Assembly: GCA_964016885.1 (NCBI GenBank)
Contig: OZ024743.1
Location: forward strand, 20,229,795-20,293,794
Length of the DNA stretch: 64,000 bases
Source: Eledone cirrhosa
Lineage: Eukaryota; Mollusca; Cephalopoda; Octopoda; Eledonidae
Reading direction: 5' to 3'
In this document: in pieces, positions 9,118 through 21,309 of the stretch
Layout: every line of letters starts with the position of its first letter
Numbering within the stretch: position 1 is the first letter of the stretch
Position numbers and translations under genes: made by a program
The notes under the pieces: generated by a model
Told to the model about the DNA's origin: nothing
The model's input: only the letters and a program-made list of their open reading frames with translations
Database searches by the model: none

Positions 9118-10053
9118 CTCGGCTACAGAGGCGGCGGATCCTGAGGAGTTGGGAGTAGGGAATAGAGTGTTTAGTGTGTGTAGGGTGGGAAGAGGTGAAG
9201 TCGAGGTAGGAGTGGGAGTCGGTGGGTTTGAAGAAGGCGGAGGTGACGAGGGAGTGATGGGAGGGGTCGAAGGCGACGAAGATGTCTAAGAAGTGGATGG
9301 GTGGTGGAGATAGAGGAGGTGAAGTGGAGGGAGGGGTGGAAGGAGAGAAAGGAGTCGAGCTGTTCTCGGGTGAGGGTCGTGGCTCCAATACAGTCGTCGA
9401 TGTGACAACCGTACAGTTCGGGCGTGGGGCCGATGTACTGGGAAAAGATTTGGGCCTCAACATGGCCAACAAAAAGGTTGGCATAGTTTGGGCCCATTCT
9501 TGTACCCATGGCTACCCCCGTGACCTGTTGGTAAAACTCACCCGAGAAGGAGAAACAGTTGAGGGTGAGGACCAGCTCGGCGAGGCGAAGGAGGGTGGGG
9601 TGGAGGGGATGGGGGAGGGGCGAAGGTCGAGGTAGTGCTTGAGGGCACGTAGGCCGTCGGCGTTGGGGATGACGGTATAGAGGGACTTGATATCTAGGGT
9701 GAAGAGGAAGGGCTGTGGGCCGGGTGGGTAGGTGAAGGAGTCGAAAAGACGCAGGGCGTGGTTGGTGTCGGAGATGTGGGAGGGGAGGGTGGTGACAAGG
9801 GGGGGGGAGCATGCAGTCAAGAAAGGCGGAGATGAGTTCGGTGGGGCAGTTGCAAGCGGAGACGATGGGGCGGCTGGGGTTGTCGGGTTTGTGGAGTTTG
9901 GGGAGGAAGTAGCTGGTGGGGGTGCGGGGGGTGCGGACGATCAGGTGGGAAGCGGCGTGGAGGATGAGGGAGGAGGAGACAAGGTGTTGGATGGTGGAGG
10001 AAACTTGTTATTGGTAGAGGGGTGTGGGATCGGAGGGTAGAGGGCGGTAGAAA
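9086..10053 (-). pseudogene. Penelope-type reverse transcriptase, frameshifted, 5'-truncated
   Basis: Across three minus frames the RT motifs appear in order: SYFLPKLHKP near 9900, motif A TLDIKSLYTVIP (about 9660-9700), the QQVTGVAMGTRMGPNYANLF block (about 9470-9530), motif C HIDDC (about 9390; usually YxDD) and the FFKPTDSHSYLDF block (about 9210). Order and spacing are those of Penelope-like RTs. At least two frame changes occur. The N-terminal region is lost at the (TA)n border at 10054. Confidence 0.8.
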
Positions 10054-10101
10054 TATATATATATATATATATATTTATTTATTTAATTATATATATATAT
10101 A
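10054..10101. repeat. (TA)n tract
   Basis: Separates the truncated 5' end of PLE-1 from a small foldback element. Confidence 0.9.
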
Positions 10102-10248
10102 TTGCCAGAAGTAATGGCAGAACACATTCACTGTTTGGTTGGTTTTCGCTTCTGTATCTTTTATAAAAGTGAAAACCAACCAAACAGTGAGTGTGTTCTG
10201 TTATTATTTCTGGCAATATTACAACAATATGACCCTCCCCAAGAATAG

Positions 10249-10252
<4 letters not shown>
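10102..10252 (+). mobile_element. Foldback element F1 with PLE-like tail
   Basis: Arms 10102-10147 and 10171-10216 are near-perfect inverted repeats of 46 nt around a 23-nt loop. The tail (10217-10252) contains ATGACCCTCCCCAAGAATAG, very like the end of PLE-2 (ATGACCCTCCCAAAGCATA at about 22641). Both sides are (TA)n. Confidence 0.75.

Positions 10253-10281
<29 letters not shown>
10253..10281. repeat. (TA)n tract
   Basis: Right border of foldback F1. Confidence 0.9.
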
Positions 10282-10284
<3 letters not shown>

Positions 10285-10600
10285 CTATGGATGATTTGAA
10301 ATATGAAGAGTGGAATTCAAAGTGCGGAAAATAACCATAACAACAGTCAATAGCAAACGATAATAGTAGTTTTATAAGATCAAATAAAATTCCCTTTGGG
10401 ACAGAAAAAGGGGGCCAGCAGCCACTTCTCAGTAGTAGCTGCTGGCTGCTTGTTCCTGTTCTTAAGTGTACCTTACCATATTTCATAAAGCTATTGATAG
10501 TGATAACGTTTTGTTACAGTTATTTTCTGATTGTGTTCCTACATTTATATTACATCATCATCATTGGAGTTATCTCCCCTGCTTTTCTTTTTTTTAAACG
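10282..10600. other. No gene; short hairpin inside
   Basis: Unclassified sequence with a short inverted repeat around 10412-10450 (GCCAGCAGCC...GGCTGCT-like). No coding potential recognised. Confidence 0.35.
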
Positions 10601-10604
10601 CATA

Positions 10605-11503
10605 TACGAGGTGGGTCAGAAAAGTTCCAGGACTGATGTCACAAAATATTTATTTCAAACCCAAACTTCACACTAAGAGTTTTCTCCTTCAAAGTAATCC
10701 CCCTGGGGTATGTAACTGAATCTTAGCTCTCTGCAGTGATCAAACTTTTTTCTTCATAATGTTATATACATGTTCTCTGTTTCAGGTTGTCAAGCAATGA
10801 GCACAGAGCAATGAACAAACTTGAAAACTCCATCAGGAGCACTGGGATTGCTGCAGCAAGTGTATGGAGTTGAGATGATGTCATGCTCACGTGTTTTTGA
10901 GTGGTGCAAGAGGTTTAATGAAGGACACGAGGACGTGGAAGATGACCCCAGGAGCGAAAGGCCCTCAACAACCAGGACTGAGGTCAACATTGAGCGCGTC
11001 GGGCAGATGGTGCGTAGCAATCGTCGGCTTACTGTTCGACTGATGGCAAATGAGCTGGGCATGAATCAGGACAGCATCTGGAAGATTCTCACTGAAGATT
11101 TGGATATGCGGAAAGTCTGCGCGAAGATGGTGCCAAAACTGCTGAACGATGACCAGAAGAGTCGATGCATGCAAGTGTGCCAGGACATCCTCGAGCACCT
11201 TGAAACCGAACCAGACTTGCTAGGGACAGTCATCACCGGTGATGAGTCATGGATCTTTGAGTACGACCCGGATGGGACCCGTTTTGAAGAAGTGGACAAC
11301 ATCAAAAAGGCTGTGGCGATGGAACTGCGGAGGATCCTGAAAGAATCCTTCCAGGGGTGCATGCAAGCATAGCAGAAAAGGATGGAAAAGTGCATTAGAC
11401 TCCAGGGGAATTACTTTGAAGGAGAAAACTCTTAGTGTGAAGTTTGGGTTTGAAATAAATCTTTTGTGACATCAGTCCTGGAACTTTTCTGACCTACCTC
11501 ATA
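10605..11503 (+). mobile_element. Mariner transposon with internal deletion
   Basis: Terminal inverted repeats of about 40 bp (GAGGTGGGTCAGAAAAGTTC at the left, its complement at the right end) are flanked by TA. The element is about 0.9 kb rather than the usual ~1.3 kb. It carries a transposase with an internal deletion, so it could move only with enzyme supplied in trans. Confidence 0.88.
10821..11372 (+). pseudogene. Mariner transposase, catalytic centre deleted
   Basis: The frame holds the mariner DNA-binding region (RVFEWCKRFNEGHEDVEDD, RSERPSTT, LMANELGMNQDSIWKIL) and the first catalytic aspartate block, VITGDESWIFEYDP. It then jumps to the C-terminal tail (ELRRILKESFQGCMQA), skipping the second and third catalytic acidic residues. 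About 130 residues seem to be missing compared with full mariner transposases. No ATG fits the usual start; the frame opens from a TTG in a region resembling the family N-terminus. The tail Cys-Met-Gln-Ala then meets a stop (TAG) where Trp is usual. It cannot be active. Confidence 0.85.
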
Positions 11504-11514
11504 TAAGGAGTTTT

Positions 11515-12480
11515 GGTCTTTTAATTGCAAGGTTAGTTGAAGTTAGTTGATTTTTTGTAGCTTACATAATTGAGAATCTGCCATATGTGGGTTTAACAGG
11601 CAGAATGTGACCCTGAAGTATCTTTGTTCTTTCTTATTGATAATTTAAGCTGAAGATTAACCCCTCAACTATTTCAAGTCTCTTAATCAGTCAACAAAAA
11701 GATGGTATATAATTGCTAAACCAGTGTAGCGTCAGAGTGCTGCATCATCTTAGATCAAATTTCCAATTTTTAGTCTATTTTTTTATAGAAAACTCTTTGC
11801 AATTAATTTGTATAGATATTTCTGTGTTAGACGTAGATGCATGATTTCTGTAAATTCTATATTTCCTGAGTGACGTCAATGGTGTTTTCTACTGAGACTA
11901 ATGACACTACACAGGACAGAAATTATTTAATATGAATTCTGAAGGTGACAATTAGAATTATGCTATATATTTTTTCTCGTAAAAATTATAAATACATCTA
12001 TATTGTGGTAAAATATAATTTTCTTTTTTTTGTGTGTTTATGTTCTTTTTGTTTTTTCTTGTATTTTTTTCTTTTTGTTTTTACTCCAGCCTCAAGCTTT
12101 TTGAAGACTAATATAGAAATATTAATAGATATTTTATTTCAGACAGTCTGCCTGCAAATGCCTTAAAAATTTGTTAAAGTAAGAGAAATATTAATGAACA
12201 CACTAGTTATAAAATAAAAGTAAACAGCATGAATTATGCTTAAACAATATACAATTATTACAGAACCATGTTTCAATTACCAGACAGTGTGTCTGTAAAT
12301 ATACAAGTAGATACCAAGAAAACACCCACTAAAACGGAGCAATGTTTGCACATATTTTCATTTTACAATTCTCGTCAAGTTGCAGTGGTGAATTAGTAAT
12401 ATATACATATATGTTATGAAATAGCTGAATACTCACAAACAAGTGTTAACAAAAAATAAATGGTTATTTTAAATATATAT
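11515..12480. other. No gene; A/T-rich unique-looking DNA
   Basis: About 1 kb of A/T-rich sequence with only short, low-complexity ORFs. Nothing recognised. Confidence 0.5.
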
Positions 12481-12504
12481 ATATATATATATGTACATAT
12501 CATT

Positions 12505-13337
12505 ATTGGCATCATCATCATCATTTCATTTTTACATCCATGTTTCCACACTTGCATGGATTTGGATGGGTCCTTTTCCGTACAGCATTTCTCAACACAT
12601 CACGATTCTTCGTCATCTCCACTGTGTGTTTCAGCTATCTGGGATCAGTTCTCACAACCCCCCTCCAGGTTTAACTTGGCCTTCCTCTACTGCAGCTTCT
12701 TCCCACTGGGATTTCTTGGCACTTTTTCAGCCAGTGATAACCATGCATGTGCAACACATATCCATACCAAAGAAATATACTACTTCTGATTCCTCTTATA
12801 CCCAGTTTTTCTTTCAGTTCATCCAGGCTCTGTCATTCTCTTACATTAACATTGCACATCCATCAAAACATGCTTGCTTCACTTCTCTCCAATCTGTGCA
12901 AATCCTCTGCAGTCACTGCCCATGTTTCAGAGCCATGAACTTCCCATACAGTCAACATAATACTGGTTTTTCATTTGGAGGGAGAAAACATTTGTTGTCA
13001 ATAGAGATAGTAGTTCCCTAAGCTTCTTCCAACCTATCCTTATGCTACTACTGATTAAATCACCTGTATAGCAGAAGCTATCAACCATTTCCTTGAAAAA
13101 GATGTAAATCATTGTCACTGCTATCAATCAACTCTGAACATCTGCACACAAAGTATTCATTTCCTGTTAGTCTACCTGTTACCAAACATCTCTTACATAA
13201 CCAAGATTTACATTGTGTATATCATATAGAATTCATGCCTATTCCTTTTCTACACATTGAGCAGGGTCACTTTTTTGAAGGTGTCAGAGTCCTATCTTCT
13301 TTCCTACTTACTAGCACTTTAGTTTTGGGTAAGTTTA

Positions 13338-13345
<8 letters not shown>
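12505..13345 (-). mobile_element. Old RTE-type LINE 3' fragment (minus)
   Basis: Minus-strand order (GAT tail near 12510, 3' UTR, C-terminal domain, PHD-like region) matches the other RTE copies. Stretches such as the reverse complement of ACATCCATCAAAACATGCTTGC match the C-terminal MLRWMCNSN block. It is much more diverged than the other copies, with many stops. The 5' end stops near a (TC)n(TA)n tract at 13339-13382. Confidence 0.7.
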
Positions 13346-13385
<40 letters not shown>

Positions 13386-13410
13386 TCATCATCATCATCA
13401 TCATATATAT
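13339..13410. repeat. (TC)n(TA)n and (ATC)n microsatellites
   Basis: TC, TA and ATC repeats in sequence. The ATC run may be a remnant of another RTE tail. Confidence 0.85.
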
Positions 13411-13987
13411 ATATATCTAATGCAAATGGAAAACCCAGGTTGTTATTTAAATCCCATCTTTAATTTCTACAATTGTTTCTATAGAAGTATATATAGTGTC
13501 AATATACAGAATCAATCAATTAATCAATCCAACAATTAATAATCAATAATTTAAATGCATAAATCACCATTTGGAATTTGAATAACAATCTTGGTTTCCA
13601 TTTGTATTAATTATCTATTCTCTTCAGCTTTCAATGACTGATATTGAAACCCATCAGAGTATGCCTTTGATTTGGATTCCTGCATACTGTCAACTTTAAT
13701 AATGTATTGAGTTTGATGCACCTTACCAAAATAATAGTGGATTATTCCACTCTCATTATCTCTATTGCTATATATATACATATATATATATATACATATA
13801 TATTTCAGCATACAGTTGTTTCTGGCTCAACATATGGACCTTCGCTTGAAGTTGTTCCTATGGTGTTCTTCTGAAGGTACCAGAATTGATAATCCTTGGA
13901 GTAATTGTAATTAGACAATAAGTTACACAAATGCACCATTCACTGTAAAAGAAGGAATAGCATTTATTGCATTTCTACCTATGTTTC
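13411..13987. other. No gene recognised
   Basis: A/T-rich sequence with a small TA tract near 13771-13803. Confidence 0.4.
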
Positions 13988-14004
13988 ATTAATATGTGAA
14001 GTTA

Positions 14005-14189
14005 GAGCGGTGGATTGGCAGTATCGGTAGAGGGTCGGACGTCATGCTTTCCAGCATAGTTACGTCCCTTTACGATCTGAGTTCAAATCCAGCCGAGGTT
14101 GACTTTGCCTTTCATCCTTACAGGGTCGATAAAATAAAGTACCAGTAATGCACTGGGTAATTGCTGGCTTTGTGCCTAAAGTAGAAACA
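14005..14189 (+). mobile_element. tRNA-derived SINE (type 1) with 17-bp target duplication
   Basis: Head GTGGATTGGCAGTATCGG with B-box-like GAGTTCAAATCC, then body GTCGATAAAATAAAGTACC. It is flanked by the perfect duplication ATTAATATGTGAAGTTA (13988-14004 and 14190-14206). It is the common cephalopod SINE type; other copies lie at 30622, 39243, 40939 and 60627. Confidence 0.92.
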
Positions 14190-14206
14190 ATTAATATGTG
14201 AAGTTA

Positions 14207-15010
14207 TTGCAATTAGAAAGCGCTAATCCTGATATGATATTGGGATTAATAGGATTCCCTTATAGTAAATATACCTCCACACATCAATAATTTTCCAAAA
14301 CAGAATAACAACTTGAATTGATTTGGGAACATATAATGAGACTAGGTGCATCGATAGCAGGAGAAGATAAAATAGATATCAAATTGATAACCACTAATTC
14401 CTTTTGTAAACCATTCTTGTATAATCACACATATTCCTATTCTATCCCTTATTTGTCATAAGAGTTCTTTTTCAGAGTTACTGTCCTTCAAGACAGATAG
14501 CCTGTAATGTGGCTCCAAATCCATGACATCAACCACTTTACAAAATATAGTGTAATAATTTTATCATGCCACAATCATTATAGAGTTTGCCCCATGCAGG
14601 AAGAGGACTGAAGAGTTCTCCCAACCCTGTATCAGCTCTTACAAAGAGTAACTACTCTACTATATAAATATGTGACAGTCCTTATTAATGCCAATCACCA
14701 AATTCTTCATCTCATCATGTTTGTGCCTCACTCCCCCCACTGTACTTTGTTTTGCTAAACCTCTTCTCTTTACAGCAATGCTGAATGCCATTTGTTGTAC
14801 CACCACTACTAGAGAGACTTTTTCATGTAGAAGAGTTCCATCATGTAGTGAGTTCGATCTATTCAACGATGTTTCTATTCATTTCTTCATTTTTTTTTTT
14901 TTTAGCATGGTTCAGAGAAAATTAAGGAAATATAAGTTCACTTTTGATGTATATAGATAGGAGCAGTTTAGGCCAATAGTGGTCCTGATTGAGTTGTCAC
15001 GTAGGATTTT
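14207..15010. other. No gene recognised
   Basis: A/T-rich, short ORFs without similarity that I can name. Confidence 0.4.
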
Positions 15011-15019
15011 GTAACAAAT

Positions 15020-15818
15020 GACTAGAATTTATAATATAATTAAATAGTTTATATTGAAAATTTAATTATCCTTAGTTACCAAGAATTATTTAAGACAATG
15101 CGAACAATACATAGTTAAATGTGACATCTTAGATCTATAATGGCTGCCAGAGTTCTGATGGCATCTTTCTCAATCAGCTTATATGTATAAATTGCTCTTC
15201 TTAGAAATGCAGGATTATTTAAGATAGTTGAAACAATACATATATAGCAATACATAAATAAATGTGGATATTAGCAACAGGCAGTAAATGATGTAGTCAT
15301 TGTTGAGCCGTGTGTGAAGTAATATAATTAAATAGCTCGTATTTAAAATTAAATAGTCCTTCTGAGAAACCTAGAATTATTGAAGATAGAGGGAACAATT
15401 CATAGATAATAATAGATAAATAAATGTGACATTTCAGATCTATAATTGCTGCTAGTATTTTGAAGATGTTCTTCTCTTTCAATTTGTGTAAATAAATGAG
15501 AGATCATTGGCATTCTTAAACATGTACCCCACCATGTGTAATAGTGATAAGAATTTCATAGAATTTATTATATAATTACATGGTTCTTATTCAAAATTAA
15601 ATGGTCCATCTTAGAAACCTAGAATCATATAAAATAGTGGGAACACTACATAGATAATATTAGATGGATGACTATGACAACTCAATAATGACTGTCAGAG
15701 TTTTAAACATGCCCATCACTCCTGACTGCTCCATTCAAATGAGAAATGGACAGAATTAATAGACATGGATATGATTTTGATAATAATTTTATAGAATTTT
15801 TAATATAATTAAATGGTT
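15020..15818. repeat. Diverged tandem repeat, ~250-285 bp period
   Basis: The core word ATAATTAAATAG/ATAATTACATGG followed by GT-rich and AAATTAAAT motifs recurs at about 15037, 15322, 15572 and 15806. Each core is followed by an ACCTAGAAT-like and a TAGATCTATAAT-like motif. The last copy is cut by the RTE at about 15819. Confidence 0.6.
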
Positions 15819-16217
15819 CAAGGGAAGCAGAGGATAAAAAGTTCAAGTATGTTTTGCAGCGTGAGGACCTGAAGCAGGAGGTGTTCAGGATTGTGAGGCA
15901 GTGTGTTAAAGAAAATTGTGATGTCATTGGAGAGAAGTGTGTCCGAGATGATAACGGTGAGCTTGCCCTCACAAGTGCCAAGGAGAAAGCAGTGTGGAAG
16001 AGCCATTATGAAAGATTACTGAATGAGGAGAATGCATGAGAGAAAGTGATCCTACTCAAGTGGAACCCATAGAGGGCCCAGCAATACAATTCAGCAGCAG
16101 TGTAGTAAGTAAGGCAATTAAAGATATGAAGACTGGGAAAGCAACCAATCCATTGGGTATAGCTGCGGAGATACTGAAAGCATCTGGGTTAGTAAGTCAC
16201 ACCATAACCACACATTT
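15819..16217 (+). mobile_element. RTE copy C, segment 1 (plus)
   Basis: Reads QREDLKQEVFRIVRQCVKEN, DVIGEKCVRDDNGELALTSA and KAIKDMKTGKATN in two frames, the linker between endonuclease and RT and the RT start of the RTE family. It is 5'-truncated at 15819 and continues after an insertion at about 16692. Confidence 0.85.
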
Positions 16218-16292
16218 GTATATTATTCTATGTACTATACGTACTATACCTTTGACGAGTTGTAGTGCACCTGAGCACTTTACACAATAATT

Positions 16293-16324
<32 letters not shown>

Positions 16325-16623
16325 GTTGTTCTTTGAGTCTCAGTCATTGATGTTATTTAACTGGAAAGTTTGTTGAAATGAATATCAAGCCACTACCTGC
16401 AGCCTCAGATATTCAGGACGTATCGGAGGGTTCTTGCTGTTCTCAGCAAGCATGCCTTTTAAAGTGTTCCAAAAAGCAGAGCGGGACCAATTTTCTTTAA
16501 CCATCCTTGGAAACTCTTTGAGATAGTACCTAGTGCGCCTATGACAATCGGGACCACTTTGACTTCATGGCAGTTCCAAATCCTTTTTACCTCCCACTTT
16601 AAGTCTTGGTATCGGTTAATTTT

Positions 16624-16689
<66 letters not shown>

Positions 16690-16691
16690 AT
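16218..16691 (-). mobile_element. LINE 3' fragment (RLE-type) nested in RTE copy C
   Basis: An insertion between two parts of the RTE. Its minus strand reads INRYQDLKWEVKRIWNCHEV then KVVPIVIGALGTISKSFQ and continues KACLLRTARTLRYVL. This resembles the extreme C-terminus of LINEs carrying a restriction-like endonuclease, and the fragment at 26862-27570 has the related YGPLMRSLQ...IPIIIGATGYIP. It has (ATT)n tracts at both sides (16279-16323, 16626-16690). The clade (R2/R4/NeSL-like) is uncertain. Confidence 0.6.
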
Positions 16692-16803
16692 ACTGTTAAC
16701 CAAGTAATACTAGAGTGCATCATACCAAATGATTGGTGCAGCAGCATCATTGTTAACTGCTACAAAGGTAAAGGAGATGCACTGGATAGAGGAAACAATG
16801 ACT
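16692..16803 (+). mobile_element. RTE copy C, segment 2 (plus)
   Basis: Resumes with the RT block corresponding to NQVILEGIIPKD...NCYKGKGDALDRGN. It then jumps, at AACAATGACT, to a position about 330 bp further on in the RT domain, so an internal deletion preceded the next insertion. Confidence 0.8.
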
Positions 16804-18079
16804 CATCATCATCATCATCACCGTTTTACGTCCGTTCTTCCACGCTAGCATGGGTTAGACGGGTTGTCCTGTTGTGTGCAGTGTTTGGTCGGCTGACCAT
16901 GCCTTGCTCATACAGGAACTGATCTGGCTTGATTTCTACAGCTGGATGCCCTTCCTAACACCAACCTCATTTACAGTGAGTGCTGGGTGCTTTTTCGTGG
17001 CGCCTACACGTCCACTTTACAGTGTGGGCTGGGTGCTTTTTTGCCGTGGCACCTCCACGACCACCTTGCGGTGGGGGGTGTGGGGGCATATTGTTTATAT
17101 GCTTCAGCATGTACCCATGGGAGGTCGGGTACTCTGTATTACTGCGTGACGCCAGAAGTCACGGTCGTGTGTCATTGTCTTTGAGAGGTGTAATTGGGTA
17201 AGGTCGGCTTTTATCACCTCATCCCAGTTCATCTTGGGTCTCCCCCACTCCGCGGTTTCCATCAACTTCTAGTGCTCTGCACCTTTTTATGCAGCTGTCA
17301 TCCTTCATACGCATCACATGTGCATACCAGCGTAACCGCCTCTCCTGCATGCAGCATTTGATTCCTCTTATGCTCAGTCTCTCTCTCAATTCCTTTATGC
17401 TTTGTCGTTCACGTATATTACTGTTACACATCCATCGGAGCATGCAGGCTTCGTTTCTCTCTAATCTACGTAAGTCTTCCACCTTCAGCGCCCAGGTCTC
17501 GCTACCATGCAACATCGCTGTTCGGATACACGCATCATACAGTCTGCCTTTCATTCTTAGGGAGAAGCCTTTTGCAGCTAGCAGTGGTAGTAGTTCCCTA
17601 AACTTCTTCCATCCTGTTCTTACCCTAGTTATTGTACTTTCTGAGCACCCACCTCCGTTGCTAATTCGGTCACCTAGGTAGCAGAAGCTGTCTACTGTTT
17701 CTACAGGGCCCTCCCAGAGATTGGTGGTACTTGTTTCCTGTGGCTGTTTGCTTGCTGTTTCAGCACAGCTGCTGCATGTGAATCCTACATTCTTAATTAA
17801 GCTTCCTGAGATCCCGCTACATCTCTTGTGTACCCATTGTTTGCATTTGGGGCAGAGAATGGAGTTCCTACCTACACCTTTCCTACATACTGAGCAAGGC
17901 CATTTCCCTGAGGGGATCTGGGTTCTGTTTTCTCGTCTACTTACAAGGACCTTAGTCTTTGTCATGTTGACTTTGAGGCCCTTTCTCTCTAGTCCCTGCT
18001 TCCAAGTTTGGAATTTATTCTCTAGTTCTACCATAGATTCAGCTATGAGTGCGAGGTCATCAGCATACAGGAGTTCCCA
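16804..18079 (-). mobile_element. 5'-truncated RTE family B inserted into RTE copy C
   Basis: From ATC repeats at 16804 (3' tail) to the RT region at 18079. The flanks AACAATGACT and ATACCGAGGAATTT join into the RT sequence seen uninterrupted at about 25320-25340, which proves insertion into an older element. It contains a 271-residue frame (pseudogene below). Confidence 0.9.
17219..18034 (-). pseudogene. RTE ORF C-terminal part (PHD-like finger and C-terminal domain)
   Basis: 271 residues, open: end of RT (KGLKVNMTKTKVLVSRRENR), the C4HC3 region CSVCRKGVGRNSILCPKCKQ with H and C in VHKRCSG and a final CSSC, then the conserved C-terminal domain (SFCYLGDRISNGGGCSEST, SETWALKVEDLRRLERNEAC, MLRWMCNSNIRERQSI, RLRWYAHVMRMKDDSC). 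The catalytic RT motifs and endonuclease are missing through 5' truncation. The end is frameshifted (GETQDELG instead of GRPKMTWDE). Confidence 0.85.

Positions 18080-19781
<1,702 letters not shown>

Positions 19782-19838
<57 letters not shown>
19782..19838. repeat. (TA)n tract, left border of PLE-2
   Basis: Pure TA directly before the PLE-2 terminal inverted repeat. Confidence 0.95.
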
Positions 19839-19842
<4 letters not shown>

Positions 19843-19978
19843 ATGCTTTGGGAGGGTCATGTTGCCAATAAGAAACACACGCACCAGTTGCTTTCACTTC
19901 AATTTATTATAAATTAAATTTATAAATTTAAGAATTTATAAATTTCTGGTTGGTTGGTTCCATAACCGGACGGTTATA
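19839..19978 (+). repeat. PLE-2 left terminal inverted repeat
   Basis: Complementary to about 22552-22672, interrupted by a ~13-bp difference around 19930-19945. The outer ~48 bp also make up the arms of foldback F3. Confidence 0.85.
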
Positions 19979-19988
19979 ATGCACGCAA

Positions 19989-21309
19989 TTGCCGTCGCAG
20001 GTCGATGAACAAAGAGAAGTACAATTTAGTATAGCTAGATCTAAACTTAGAAATATTATAGAACAGTATAGCAAGAAGCAAAATAGAATGGAGGCCCAGC
20101 AACTGGGAGAAAATCTGCAAATGGCTTGCGTAAGCTCATGCAGCGCTCACGTAATGGAGAGATTGCATGCTTTCCAACAGACAAGCTGGCAGAATGTCGG
20201 TTGACAGTCTGTCAAACTACATCCAGGCAATGCAACCTCACATCACTAACACAAGAGAGGTAACACCACAAGAGCATGAGGATAGGGAGAAAACCCTCAA
20301 TGCCCATATGATGATGTTGACAAACATAATGCAGCCCAATAAAAGGACTGCCAACAACTTCCAGACCTGGAACAATGACGTGCCAGTGTTGTATGGGCTT
20401 CGAAAAGACCATAAAACGAGCAGTGACCCTGTCACGGGACCACCAACATGGCCAGTCTGTGGAGCTAACATTGCTAATAACTACAGACTTTCCTACTTCC
20501 TCTCCCTGATCATATGCCCCATCATTGAAATGTCCCCAGATATATGTGACAGCACAGAGGACCTCCTCAGCAGAATCAGCGAAAATAACCGATCTAGGGA
20601 CCTAACAGACTGTATAATAGGTAGTATGGATGTTGTGTCCCTATATCCATCCATTGACGTGGATTTTGCTGTGGAGAAATGCGTAGAAATGATCAGTGAG
20701 AGCACTGTTAAATTCCGTGGGAGTGATACCAGTGAGCTGGGATTCCTACTTAAACTTACCTATAGTAATGATTATCTAGATACATATGACCTTAGCAACC
20801 TGTGCCCTACAAGACCAGCAAGAGGTAGACCACTTACCATTACCTCAATGGCCAAGAAAACCCACACAGAAAGATGGAACGGGTAGACCAGAGCCATACG
20901 GACCCCCGAAAACCACGATGAACTAAAGAAAATGATTGCATATGCGGGTGGGGCCAGTATAAAATTAACCCTTAAGGAACATATGTTCAAATTTAATGGA
21001 AAAACATATGCCCAAGAGGAGGGAGCAGCCATTGGTGTTAGCATTGCAGGTGACATAGCTAACCTATTCATGGTATGGTGGGACAATAAACTTAAACTTA
21101 AAGAACAATTAGAAGACAGCAACCTCTTAACCCTGATAATGTACTCCCACTACGTTGATAATATAAACATCGTAGTAAAAACACCCCCACTAGAGAACAG
21201 TCAGGAATTAGAGAAAAACACCATGGAAAGCATCCAGCAAATAGCTAACTCCATCCACCAGAGTATTAGAGCTACTATAGACTACGCAAGCAAACACCCC
21301 AACCATTGA
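19989..21309 (+). pseudogene. PLE-2 reverse transcriptase, broken
   Basis: Frames 19989-20204, 20167-20886 and 20932-21309 together cover the RT. The block VPVLYGLRKDHK and GPPTWPVCGANIANNYRLSY match the N-terminal Penelope motifs. Motif A is SMDVVSLYPSID. The ...EEGAAIGVSIAGDIANLFM block follows. Motif C reads HYVDN, with the second catalytic Asp replaced by Asn, so activity is lost. A stop at 20884 and a frame change follow. Confidence 0.82.

Larger units (their letters stand above)
6950..10053 (-). mobile_element. Penelope-like element PLE-1, 5'-truncated
   Basis: In minus orientation a 5'-truncated reverse transcriptase (10053 to about 9090) is followed by a GIY-YIG endonuclease (to 8389) and then a long C-rich 3' region (8388-6950). 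The 3' region contains a hairpin at 7042-7067 and a TAATAAA before the (TA)n border. Both ends lie in (TA)n. The element is strikingly asymmetric, with the plus strand G-rich and C-poor throughout, unlike all neighbours. RT plus GIY-YIG is the hallmark of canonical Penelope-like elements. Confidence 0.85.

Noticed and set aside
8530..9635. Several Gly/Glu-rich plus ORFs
   Set aside because: Antisense shadows of PLE-1 RT and endonuclease.
12491..13021. 176-residue plus ORF
   Set aside because: Antisense to an old RTE C-terminal region on minus.
15297..15482. 61-residue minus ORF
   Set aside because: Falls inside a diverged tandem repeat and is not conserved between units.
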